A stretch of DNA of 7,873 nt from Caryophanales bacterium UBA6331 (GTDB lineage Bacteria; Bacillota_I; Bacilli_A; RF39; UBA660), in contig DJSP01000001.1 of assembly GCA_002438065.1 (NCBI GenBank), forward strand, positions 1 to 7,873, written 5' to 3'. This document shows, in pieces, positions 1 through 6,347 of this stretch. Positions within the stretch are counted from its first letter, which is position 1; every line of letters begins with the position of its first letter. The notes beneath the pieces were generated by a model, which saw nothing but the letters and a program-made list of their open reading frames with translations, had not been told where the DNA came from and did no database searches. The translations under genes and the position numbers were made by a program.

Positions 1-1
1 A

Positions 2-29
2 AAAATAGTTAGGCAACACTAACTATTTT
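2..29 (-). terminator. Rho-independent terminator overlapping the greA stop
   Basis: There is a perfect 11-bp inverted repeat, AAAATAGTTAG (2-12) and CTAACTATTTT (19-29), with a 6-nt loop. Read on the minus strand the hairpin is followed by a T run that continues to the window edge. The greA stop codon (9-11) and its last few codons lie inside the hairpin. The stem is A/T-rich, so its strength is uncertain, and the T tract is partly outside the window. Confidence 0.75.
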
Positions 30-476
30 AATTTGATAACTTCCAGTAGGAGATGAAATTTCTACTGTATCTCCTTCACTCTTATTAATAATTGCTTTAC
101 CAATAGGTGATTCGTTAGAAATTTTATTTTCAAATGGATCTGCTTCCATTCTTCCTACGATATGATAAACTTCTTCTTCGTCATCATCAACATATTTAAT
201 TGTAACCGTTGAACCAACATCAACTATATGAGAATTTTTCTTTTCGATAATAGTTGCATTAGCAAGCATAAATTCAAGTTCTTTAATTCTACCTTCAACT
301 TCAGCTTGTTCAGTTCTAGCAGCATCATAGTCGGCATTTTCAGATAAGTCTCCTTGACTTCTAGCATCTTTAATTGCTTCGATAACCTTTGGTCTTCTTA
401 CATTTTTTAATTCATTTAATTCTTCTTCAAGTTCTAAATAACCTTGACTTGTTAATAATATATCTTTCTTTGACAT
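9..476 (-). CDS. greA: Transcript cleavage factor GreA
   Basis: GreA binds the RNA polymerase secondary channel and stimulates cleavage of backtracked RNA, rescuing arrested complexes. The 155-residue protein has the family layout. An N-terminal antiparallel coiled coil (about residues 10-75) carries the tip motif G-D-L-S-E-N-A-D-Y-D, with acidic residues D43 and E46. A C-terminal FKBP-like domain contains E-A-D-P-F-E-N-K-I-S-N-E-S-P-I-G-K-A, a GreA signature. An upstream TTG at 485 is in frame but only 2 nt from the Shine-Dalgarno AAGGAG (488-493). The ATG at 476, with an 11-nt spacer, is therefore the better start and gives the N-terminus M-S-K-K-D. In Bacillus, udk lies between yrrO and greA; here only 42 nt separate trhP2 from greA and udk is absent. 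The gene has its own promoter and terminator, so it is probably monocistronic. Confidence 0.96.
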   Translation of the reverse strand: MSKKDILLTSQGYLELEEELNELKNVRRPKVIEAIKDARSQGDLSENADYDAARTEQAEVEGRIKELEFMLANATIIEKKNSHIVDVGSTVTIKYVDDDEEEVYHIVGRMEADPFENKISNESPIGKAIINKSEGDTVEISSPTGSYQIKIVSVA

Positions 477-512
477 AAATATCAAATCTCCTTCAAAATT
501 TACAATAACAAG

Positions 513-541
513 AATATACTACAAAATAGACTCTTTGTCAA
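513..541 (-). promoter_or_regulatory. Near-consensus sigma-A promoter for greA
   Basis: On the minus strand a perfect -35 box TTGACA (536-541) is followed by a 17-nt spacer and a -10 box TATATT (513-518). The expected transcription start is near 506, giving a leader of about 30 nt that contains the AAGGAG ribosome binding site. The promoter lies over the last codons and stop of trhP2, so greA can be expressed independently of the tRNA-modification operon. Confidence 0.8.
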
Positions 542-1721
542 TTGTTTTTAATCTCATAATATCATCTTTACATAGAGGAATATTTGTTTTAAATTTAACA
601 ATCATTTGAGCATGATTTGCTTCTTCTATTAAATTCATATCCTCATCATAAATATCTTCTATAGTATACTCAGTTTCTTCAAAATTAGGACTAATAAATT
701 CGATAGTAGTACCTTTTTTAAAATAATTTCTTTGTTCTAAGGTAATTAGCCCATTATCATTACTTAATACTACTCCTAAAAAATCTTGATTAGATACTTC
801 TCTATTACCATTATAGTATTGATCTTTATAATTAGGTAATCCTTTAAAAAATTGGGGATTACTTTCTCTATTGGCACATCTATTTAATACTTTAAGATAA
901 TAATTAATTGTTTTATCATTTATACGATTATTTATAACATCATCTATAATTTTACGATAACTAGATAAAACAGTGGCAATATAGTAAATACTACGCATTC
1001 TTCCTTCAATTTTAAAGGAATTAACACCAGCATCTATCATATCTTTAATGTATATGGCCATATTTAAATCTTTAGGACACATTTGAAAGTTATTTCCTGA
1101 TTCATTACCTTTTTCGTCATCAATTGCAAAATTCCAACGACATACTTGGGCACATCCTCCACGATTAGCGTCTCTACTTGTTGCATAATTGCTCATAATA
1201 CATCTGCCACTAATTGAAGTACACATTGCGCCGTGAATAAATGCTTCTAAGTCTAAACCAGTATAATCTTTTATTTCTTTTATATCTTCTTCACTAGCTT
1301 CTCTTGCTAAGACCACTCTACTAGCACCTAACTCTTTATAGAAAAGAGCGGTTTCTTTATTTAAAGTACTAGCTTGAGTTGAAACATGAAGTTCCATTTT
1401 TAGATTCAATTCTTTCCATAAACTCATTATATAAATATCACTTACAATAATGGCATCAACATTAACACTATCTAAAAATAATAGATAATTTTTTAGTCCA
1501 TCTATATTTTCATCATGCAAAACGATGTTTACTGTAACATATACTTTTTTATTTAAACTATGAGCATATACTACTGCCTCTTTTATTTCTTCGTTAGTAA
1601 AGTTTATGGCATTAGCTCTTAATGAATAATTTTTACCGCCTATATAAACTGCATCAGCACCATATCTTAAAGCAAACTTTAATCTTTCAAAATCACCGGC
1701 AGGGCTTAATAACTCTATCAT
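519..1721 (-). CDS. trhP2: tRNA U34 hydroxylation protein TrhP2 (peptidase U32 family, YrrO-like)
   Basis: This 400-residue protein belongs to the U32 family, named for a supposed collagenase but now tied to RNA modification. B. subtilis YrrO (TrhP2) and YrrN (TrhP1) are required for prephenate-dependent formation of 5-hydroxyuridine at the tRNA wobble position. The N-terminus E-L-L-S-P-A-G-D and the signature E159-A-F-I-H-G-A-M-C167-T-S-I-S-G-R-C174-I-M-S match the U32 pattern. Further cysteines are C190, C194 (G-G-C-A-Q-V-C-R-W) and C215 (Q-M-C-P-K-D-L); a subset probably holds the iron-sulfur cluster known in this family. F-K-I-E-G-R-M-R (about 236-243) is also typical. Its ATG overlaps the trhP1 stop as ATGA, implying translational coupling. 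The specific TrhP2 assignment rests on the trmR-trhP1 neighbourhood as well as on sequence. Confidence 0.92.
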   Translation of the reverse strand: MIELLSPAGDFERLKFALRYGADAVYIGGKNYSLRANAINFTNEEIKEAVVYAHSLNKKVYVTVNIVLHDENIDGLKNYLLFLDSVNVDAIIVSDIYIMSLWKELNLKMELHVSTQASTLNKETALFYKELGASRVVLAREASEEDIKEIKDYTGLDLEAFIHGAMCTSISGRCIMSNYATSRDANRGGCAQVCRWNFAIDDEKGNESGNNFQMCPKDLNMAIYIKDMIDAGVNSFKIEGRMRSIYYIATVLSSYRKIIDDVINNRINDKTINYYLKVLNRCANRESNPQFFKGLPNYKDQYYNGNREVSNQDFLGVVLSNDNGLITLEQRNYFKKGTTIEFISPNFEETEYTIEDIYDEDMNLIEEANHAQMIVKFKTNIPLCKDDIMRLKTIDKESIL

Positions 1722-2521
1722 TTTAAATCACTCACTTTATATACAGTTTTATTTTCATAGAACTTATTATCATAATCTATTTTTTTACCATTTAAAATAG
1801 CAATAACATCTTTTGAAGTTAATCCATTAGGTTCAATATAATACATTAGAATTTTATCATCATTAATATTGTTTAACTCTGGTATTAAATTAAAATATTT
1901 ATTATAGAATAAAACTGTTCCGTATTCATTTTCTTTAGCTAAAAATTCTACAGCATCATTTTTTAAAACGGCAACATTTGTATATTCAGTTTTAAAAGTA
2001 TCACTATAAAATTTTAATAAAGTTCTTCTTGAATACATAGCCATATTAAGTCCTAAAATAGGTAATATTACATTTTTATTAACATTATCTAAAACTGTTT
2101 TTAATTCACTTTTTTCTAATTCATTGGCAAGCATACAAGATATAATGTTATTTTTAGATAGCCAGTAATTGATTGAATGATAATTAACTGCAAAATGGGC
2201 TTGATTCCAAATTAAATTTATATTAGTGTCTTTAAGCATTTGATATATAGCGATATCTTCATAGATAATTCCATTTACAAAACTTAACTTTGGTATAATT
2301 AATTTAAAATTATTACAATCTTTATTATCTAGCACTCTATTAACAAGTAGATAAACATTTATATTATATTTTTCTTTAATACTTTTTATTTCATCCAAAT
2401 TAAAGGTATCATAACCAATACTATAACATGATAAAGGAAAAAGAAAGTTTGTTATACCTTCTTTATAATAGTTTTCAATTTCTAATAAATTATTTATTCT
2501 TATTAATAGTTTATTTTTCAT
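1718..2521 (-). CDS. trhP1: TrhP1, divergent U32-family partner (YrrN-like)
   Basis: This 267-residue protein sits where yrrN (TrhP1) sits in Bacillus, between the methyltransferase and the second U32 gene, and overlaps both (11 bp upstream, 4 bp downstream). It is shorter than I recall for YrrN, which is around 300 residues. It follows the general U32 barrel pattern: N-V-Y-L-L-V-N-R-V-L at about 55-64, then I-W-N-Q-A-H-F and I-N-Y-W at about 104-120. The canonical C-x6-C signature is missing. The corresponding place reads G157-L-N-M-A-M-Y-S-R-R-T-L-L, so no metal-cluster cysteines are present there. This suggests a non-catalytic or scaffold partner of TrhP2, which is inference. Standing alone it might be annotated only as a hypothetical or U32-like protein; gene order is what makes the call firm. 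Confidence 0.82.
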   Translation of the reverse strand: MKNKLLIRINNLLEIENYYKEGITNFLFPLSCYSIGYDTFNLDEIKSIKEKYNINVYLLVNRVLDNKDCNNFKLIIPKLSFVNGIIYEDIAIYQMLKDTNINLIWNQAHFAVNYHSINYWLSKNNIISCMLANELEKSELKTVLDNVNKNVILPILGLNMAMYSRRTLLKFYSDTFKTEYTNVAVLKNDAVEFLAKENEYGTVLFYNKYFNLIPELNNINDDKILMYYIEPNGLTSKDVIAILNGKKIDYDNKFYENKTVYKVSDLK

Positions 2522-3107
2522 TATTCTTTTTAAAGCTTACTGATAAGCCATCTCCAATATCATAAAATTTAGTAACATAATCTTTATTGTTATTTAAAAA
2601 TTCAATATAATTTTCTATTTTAGTAACTATTCCTCTAACATTTTTACTTTTAATAGATGCTTTATCTTTAACTAAACCATGAAATTTTAAGTTATCAGTA
2701 ATTATTACTCCACCCAGATTTAAATAATTACAAAATCTTTCAAAGTATTTGATATATCCACCTTTAGCAGCATCAATAAAGATTAAATCATATTTTCGTC
2801 CTGTCAAACTTACTTCTAATGCATCATTATATACTATTTCAATTCTTTTATCTAAACCACAAGCATTAACATTTTTAACTGCTTCACGATATCTTTTTTC
2901 GTCTTTTTCAATAGTTGTAATTTCAACTGTATCGGTTGCATTAGCCATAAGTATTGCTGAATAACCTATTGCTGTACCTATTTCTAAAACTGTTTTAACA
3001 TTATTAAGTTTAATATATTTCATAATAAATTTAATAGAATCTAGTTCAATAATAGGAATATTATTTGCTTCAGCATATCTTTCCATTTCTAATATTGTCT
3101 CTCTCAT
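2511..3107 (-). CDS. trmR: tRNA 5-hydroxyuridine methyltransferase TrmR (YrrM-like O-methyltransferase)
   Basis: This is a class I SAM-dependent O-methyltransferase of the YrrM/catechol-O-methyltransferase-like family. TrmR methylates 5-hydroxyuridine-34 of tRNA to 5-methoxyuridine, the step after TrhP1/TrhP2. In the 198-residue protein the SAM-binding loop is L41-E-I-G-T-A-I-G-Y-S-A, followed by T-I-E67-K-D and the metal/substrate motifs I-F-I-D112-A-A-K-G-G-Y and T-D138-N139. A GTG at 3116 is in frame but directly abuts the ribosome binding site AAGGAA (3117-3122). The ATG at 3107 has a 9-nt spacer and is the better start. The gene leads a three-gene operon, overlapping trhP1 by 11 bp, and has its own promoter just upstream. 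A generic small-molecule O-methyltransferase is excluded mainly by the neighbours. Confidence 0.92.
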   Translation of the reverse strand: MRETILEMERYAEANNIPIIELDSIKFIMKYIKLNNVKTVLEIGTAIGYSAILMANATDTVEITTIEKDEKRYREAVKNVNACGLDKRIEIVYNDALEVSLTGRKYDLIFIDAAKGGYIKYFERFCNYLNLGGVIITDNLKFHGLVKDKASIKSKNVRGIVTKIENYIEFLNNNKDYVTKFYDIGDGLSVSFKKNNEK

Positions 3108-3131
3108 AGGGAACACTTCCTTACGAACTAG

Positions 3132-3161
3132 ATTATATCATAGGTTATTTATAAATTGCAA
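3132..3161 (-). promoter_or_regulatory. Promoter of the trmR-trhP1-trhP2 operon
   Basis: On the minus strand a -35-like TTGCAA (3156-3161) is followed by an 18-nt spacer and a consensus -10 TATAAT (3132-3137). The -10 is preceded by TGA, forming an extended TGnTATAAT. The predicted start is near 3125, giving a leader under 20 nt that carries the AAGGAA ribosome binding site. It lies between the terminator of the preceding hypothetical gene and trmR. Confidence 0.75.
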
Positions 3162-3169
3162 AAAATTAA

Positions 3170-3193
3170 GAAAAAAGAACTATTTTATAGTTC
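3170..3193 (-). terminator. Terminator overlapping the stop of LNETT gene B
   Basis: GAACTAT (3177-3183) and ATAGTTC (3187-3193) form a perfect 7-bp stem with a 3-nt loop. On the minus strand the stem is followed by TTTTTT. The TAG stop of the upstream gene (3180-3182) is inside the hairpin. It separates the LNETT pair from the trmR operon. Confidence 0.72.
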
Positions 3194-3812
3194 CTTTATA
3201 ATTAAAAGTTATTTTTTTAATTTTGGCTGGTGATTGAATGTCGTTACCAAATATTTCCTCATTTGTTCTTTCAGGATAATTTACTGTCGCAAGTTTTATC
3301 ATATCTTCATTTGTAAGTTTATTCTCATTATAATTACTTTTGTCTTTTAAATTTTTAAGTGTTTCTTCTAAACTTTCAATTTTATCTTCTGATTTTTCTA
3401 TTCCTTTAGGTAATTCTTTTATGTTAAATCTATTTTCTTTATATGTTCCGAATATATGATATGATGTTAATTGATAAAGCAATGTAACAGTGTTAGCTGC
3501 AACTAATAGTTTAAATAATACTTCATAATAACTAGCATCAGTTAATATTTTTTGACCTATAAAAATATTTGTTAAAATCATAAATATATTTAATCCCCAG
3601 AATCTATTTTTCCATTTAATATTATTCTTAGATTTTTCTAATTGTTTCTTAAACATTTTTAAATATTTATTTTCTCTTTCTATTTCATTTTGTAATGACA
3701 AGATTTTAACTGTATTTTTATTTTCATTAGATTCTACTCTTTTTAATTTCTTATCATTATCTACTACTAACCCAACATTTGTTGTTTCATTTAAAAATAA
3801 TTCTTTATTCAT
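3180..3812 (-). CDS. LNETT-family two-TM coiled-coil protein B (unknown function)
   Basis: I do not recognise this 210-residue protein. Visible parts are: N-terminal M-N-K-E-L-F-L-N-E-T-T; a charged, helix-prone stretch (about 30-68) with coiled-coil character; two hydrophobic segments (about 72-91 and 97-118) that could form a membrane hairpin; a second coiled coil (about 125-158, K-E-L-P-K-G-I-E-K-S-E-D-K-I-E-S-L); and a tail ending K-I-K-K-I-T-F-N-Y-K-G-T-I-K. There is no signal peptide, so both ends are probably cytoplasmic. It is paralogous to the gene 18 nt upstream, sharing L-N-E-T-T, the hairpin and the pattern Y/F-K-E-N-x-R...E-L/V-L-P...K-S-x-x-D-K-I-x-S-L. The ribosome binding site is weak (AGAAAGAAG), so expression may depend on the upstream gene. 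Its terminator follows directly. Confidence 0.8.
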   Translation of the reverse strand: MNKELFLNETTNVGLVVDNDKKLKRVESNENKNTVKILSLQNEIERENKYLKMFKKQLEKSKNNIKWKNRFWGLNIFMILTNIFIGQKILTDASYYEVLFKLLVAANTVTLLYQLTSYHIFGTYKENRFNIKELPKGIEKSEDKIESLEETLKNLKDKSNYNENKLTNEDMIKLATVNYPERTNEEIFGNDIQSPAKIKKITFNYKGTIK

Positions 3813-3830
3813 TTCTATTTTCTTCTTTCT

Positions 3831-4445
3831 TTAATTTATGTTAAAATCATAATTTTTTATTTTAATGCTGCTTAATTCTGAATCAATCTTCTTATCTTCT
3901 TTACTATTGGAATAAATTATTTTTGGTAAATCAATTCCACTAGCATTTGCTTTATTATCTTTTTGTAATATTGTTTGTTTTTTGATTTCATCTATTTCTT
4001 TTTGTAAACTATTAATTTTGTCTTTATTACTTTTAATTAAATTAGGTAAAACCTCATTTTTTAATCGATAATTTTCCTTAAATGATTTATGAGAAATTTC
4101 ATTTAATGTTGTAACAAGTATATTAATTGAAGTAAGTATGATGCCAACTATCGTAATTGAAAAAATATTATTTGGAGTAACTAAAATATTTATAATCCAC
4201 AATAAGCAAAATTCAGATATAATACTTATTATTAAATTATTATATTTATTTTTTATATTATCATTAATTAAATCTAATTCATCTATATTTTCACTTAATT
4301 TATATTGTTCTATTTCTAGTTCATTTTCTTTTTTGGCTGTTTCTAGTATTTGATAATTACTTTTATTCTCTATTAAATGATTTTTTTCTTTATAATCATA
4401 TAAATTTCTAATATTAGTTGTTTCATTTAGCATTTTTGAATCCAT
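3831..4445 (-). CDS. LNETT-family two-TM coiled-coil protein A (unknown function)
   Basis: I do not recognise this 204-residue protein. An in-frame ATG at 4502 would add 19 residues but lies within the promoter region. The ATG at 4445 is preceded by AGAGGA (4455-4460) with a 9-nt spacer, and it places L-N-E-T-T at residues 6-10, as in the paralogues. Order of parts: motif; charged coiled coil (about 35-68); two hydrophobic segments (about 71-90 and 93-113) separated by a short P-N-N turn; second coiled coil (about 120-158, E-V-L-P-N-L-I-K-S-N-K-D-K-I-N-S-L-Q-K-E-I); a polar tail ending S-I-K-I-K-N-Y-D-F-N-I-N. No signal peptide or known catalytic motif is seen. It forms a bicistron with gene B, lying between mltG and trmR where Bacillus has no gene. 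A membrane-anchored structural or adaptor protein is possible, but that is speculation. Confidence 0.8.
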   Translation of the reverse strand: MDSKMLNETTNIRNLYDYKEKNHLIENKSNYQILETAKKENELEIEQYKLSENIDELDLINDNIKNKYNNLIISIISEFCLLWIINILVTPNNIFSITIVGIILTSINILVTTLNEISHKSFKENYRLKNEVLPNLIKSNKDKINSLQKEIDEIKKQTILQKDNKANASGIDLPKIIYSNSKEDKKIDSELSSIKIKNYDFNIN

Positions 4446-4473
4446 ATATAATTTTCCTCTTTCATAGGAATAT

Positions 4474-4502
4474 ATACTACACGACAAACTTAAAAAAGTC
4501 AA
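4474..4502 (-). promoter_or_regulatory. Probable promoter of the LNETT A-B gene pair
   Basis: On the minus strand TTGACT (4497-4502) is followed by a 17-nt spacer and TAGTAT (4474-4479). The -10 is imperfect (4 of 6), and a TATATT a few bases downstream is an alternative with poorer spacing. It lies just after the mltG terminator and about 30 nt before the chosen start. Confidence 0.5.
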
Positions 4503-4512
4503 ATTATAACCT

Positions 4513-4538
4513 AAAAAAGTATATCTTAATATACTTTT
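4513..4538 (-). terminator. Terminator after mltG
   Basis: A perfect 10-bp inverted repeat, AAAAGTATAT (4515-4524) and ATATACTTTT (4529-4538), has a 4-nt loop. On the minus strand it reads into TTTTTTAG and begins immediately after the mltG TAG stop (4539-4541). The stem is almost all A/T, so termination may be partial. The A run on the other side would also make it usable from the plus strand. Confidence 0.65.
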
Positions 4539-5660
4539 CTAATATTCATACCATTTTCCAGAGCTTTTTAATTTTGAAACATTTTTAACGTGTTCTTTAT
4601 AAGTTGATGCAAAATATGTATTTCCTTCTGCATCAGCAACAAAGTAATAATAATCATTTTCTTCAGGTTCCATAACGGCATTTATTGAATTTAGTGAAGG
4701 ACTATCTATTGGACCAATTGGTAAACCAGTAAATGCACAAGTATTTTCACTTCTTGTATTATATTTATTACATGATTTTAAATTGTTATTAGTTAAATCT
4801 TTTGAAAAATCTTTATTAACTGCATAATAAGTTGTGGCATCAGATCCAAGTGTCCAGCCTGCTTCTATTCTATTATAGAATACTCCAGCAACACCTGCTC
4901 TATCTTTGGAATTTGCTCCTTCTAGCTCAACTATTGAAGCAAGAGTAAGTAACTCATGAATGCTTAATTTACTAACATTTATATCATCTTTATATACCTC
5001 TAATTTCTTACCCATTGTATAAATCATCTTATTTAATATTTCTTCAATTGTAGCATTCTTTTTAAAATCATAAGTATCAGCAAACAAATATCCCTCTAAT
5101 GGATGATAAATACCATCTTGTTTTATATCATCAGTAATAAAATCATATGTACTTATCATTTTATTAACAAATTGATCACTATCAGCACATGAAATAACAT
5201 CATCAGCCTTATAACCGAATTCGTTTTCAATTACTTTTGCATAATCAGTTAACCTTTTTCCTTCAATAAAAGTAACTTGAATTACTTCTGCTTCTAAGGA
5301 TTTATTTTTATGAAGAGTATCTATTATTTCATTAACACTCATGCTTTTAGATAAATTATATGTTCCAGCATATAATTCTTTATTGTGATTTAATTTAATA
5401 TAAATTTTAAATACAGTTGCATTTTTTATTAAACCAGCTTTTTCTAAATCATCTGCTATTTTATTTTTACCAGTTCCATTAGCTATTTCAAATTTAATTA
5501 TTTCTTCGCTCTTTTTGTTTACAGGAGAAAGGTAATAATCACTAGCAACTATAAAAATTATTAAGATAGCAATAACGATAGTACAAATAATTAAAATTAT
5601 TTTGTTTACTCCTAATTTTTTATTTTTAACAACTTTGTCTTTATTTATTTTCTTCTCCAC
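4539..5660 (-). CDS. mltG: Endolytic murein transglycosylase MltG (YceG-like)
   Basis: MltG is a membrane-anchored lytic transglycosylase that cuts nascent peptidoglycan strands and sets glycan length alongside the elongation machinery. The 373-residue protein has a lysine-rich cytoplasmic N-terminus (1-20), one transmembrane helix (about 21-40), a LysM-like region, then the YceG catalytic domain. Family motifs are H-P-L-E-G-Y-L-F-A-D-T-Y (186-197), L-A-S-I-V-E245-L-E (catalytic Glu), N-R-I..G-W-T-L-G-S-D-A-T-T-Y-Y, and G-L-P-I-G-P-I-D-S-P-S (312-322). The start is GTG at 5660, overlapping the preceding gene by 20 bp, with AGGAGA (5666-5671) 5 nt upstream. Two cysteines, C297 and C308, lie just before G-L-P and face outside. 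It is the last gene of the ireB operon, followed by a hairpin. Confidence 0.95.
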   Translation of the reverse strand: MEKKINKDKVVKNKKLGVNKIILIICTIVIAILIIFIVASDYYLSPVNKKSEEIIKFEIANGTGKNKIADDLEKAGLIKNATVFKIYIKLNHNKELYAGTYNLSKSMSVNEIIDTLHKNKSLEAEVIQVTFIEGKRLTDYAKVIENEFGYKADDVISCADSDQFVNKMISTYDFITDDIKQDGIYHPLEGYLFADTYDFKKNATIEEILNKMIYTMGKKLEVYKDDINVSKLSIHELLTLASIVELEGANSKDRAGVAGVFYNRIEAGWTLGSDATTYYAVNKDFSKDLTNNNLKSCNKYNTRSENTCAFTGLPIGPIDSPSLNSINAVMEPEENDYYYFVADAEGNTYFASTYKEHVKNVSKLKSSGKWYEY

Positions 5661-5934
5661 TTTCTTCTCCTATCTTTTCTTGTAATGAAGCAAGTAATCC
5701 TTCAATAACTTCCCACTCTTTATCTGTTTCAATTTGTCCTAAATTAATATCGTTTCCACTAGGATCATAAGTGTTTGCATAAACTTTTATTTTCCCATTT
5801 GCATCTAATGTATTATCAGTAAACACTATATAATTTTTTTTAAATTCATCAGAATCAAATGTAAATAAAACGTTACATGTTAATTCTTCTCCCTTATTGT
5901 CTTTAATAGTAAATGTTCCATTTGAATTATTCAT
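5641..5934 (-). CDS. DUF1292 family protein (YrzB-like)
   Basis: This is a 97-residue acidic soluble protein of the DUF1292/YrzB type, which lies between ruvX and mltG in many Firmicutes; its biochemical role is not established. Visible family pattern: an N-terminal beta-rich part with F-T-I-K-D-N-K-G-E-E-L-T-C-N-V-L-F-T-F, then N-Y-I-V-F-T-D, V-Y-A-N-T-Y-D-P, and a C-terminal helix W-E-V-I-E-G-L-L-A-S-L-Q-E-K. It ends in an E/G/S-rich tail whose codons double as the Shine-Dalgarno for mltG. Its ATG overlaps the ruvX stop as ATGA, so the four-gene operon appears translationally coupled. Confidence 0.88.
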   Translation of the reverse strand: MNNSNGTFTIKDNKGEELTCNVLFTFDSDEFKKNYIVFTDNTLDANGKIKVYANTYDPSGNDINLGQIETDKEWEVIEGLLASLQEKIGEESGEENK

Positions 5935-6347
5935 TTTTTCTCTTCCCTTCTTAAATATGTATCTAATATGATAGCAGCAGCTGTATTATCAATATGTTCT
6001 TTTCTTTTCTTTCTTGACATATCATAATCAAGTAATATTCTTTCAGCTTCAGCAGTAGATAATCTTTCATCTATTAATTCAATCTTTAAGTTAGTTTTTT
6101 CTTCTAATAATTTCTTAAAATTTAAACTTCTTTCACTTGCAAAACCAAGTGAGTTATTCATATTTTTAGGTAGTCCCAAAACCAAATTTTCAACCTTTTC
6201 TTTATCAATTATTGCTAAAACTTCATTTACAGCATCTTCTATATTTTTATATTTAATTAATTTGTATGGTGATGCTATAATTCCTTTTTTATCTGATATA
6301 GCAAGCCCTAATGTTTTAGTACCTAAATCCATTCCTAAAGTTCTCAT
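5931..6347 (-). CDS. ruvX: Holliday-junction resolvase-like nuclease RuvX / YqgF (pre-16S rRNA processing)
   Basis: This is a 138-residue RNase H-fold protein of the YqgF family, which has been linked to maturation of the 16S rRNA 5' end and, by fold, to Holliday-junction resolution. Motifs: M-R-T-L-G-M-D7-L-G-T-K-T-L-G-L-A (first acidic catalytic residue), L-V-L-G-L-P-K-N-M-N-N-S-L-G (55-68), I-D93-E94-R-L-S-T-A-E-A, and H-I-D120-N-T-A-A-A-I-I-L. All expected acidic positions are kept and the length is typical. It overlaps ireB upstream and DUF1292 downstream, each by the 4-bp ATGA arrangement. Confidence 0.95.
   Translation of the reverse strand: MRTLGMDLGTKTLGLAISDKKGIIASPYKLIKYKNIEDAVNEVLAIIDKEKVENLVLGLPKNMNNSLGFASERSLNFKKLLEEKTNLKIELIDERLSTAEAERILLDYDMSRKKRKEHIDNTAAAIILDTYLRREEKK

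Noticed and set aside
519..2521. Secreted collagenase/protease role for the U32 proteins
   Set aside because: There is no signal peptide, and the trmR neighbourhood plus characterised YrrN/YrrO homologues point to tRNA wobble-uridine hydroxylation.
2749..2964. Plus-strand ORF of 71 codons opposite trmR
   Set aside because: It is antisense to the conserved SAM-binding core of trmR, has no ribosome binding site I can see and no recognisable motif; it is a shadow of the real gene.
4138..4353. Plus-strand ORF of 71 codons opposite LNETT gene A
   Set aside because: It lies antisense to the hydrophobic hairpin of gene A; its apparent hydrophobicity follows from the A+T-rich complement, and no start signal is visible.
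3180..4445. LNETT A-B pair as a toxin-antitoxin or holin-type system
   Set aside because: The two proteins are paralogues of equal size with the same architecture, not a toxin with an unlike partner, and no lysin, DNA-binding domain or toxin motif is present.
4446..4502. 19-residue N-terminal extension of LNETT gene A
   Set aside because: It overlaps the -35 to -10 region, lacks a ribosome binding site, and displaces the L-N-E-T-T motif from its position in the paralogues.
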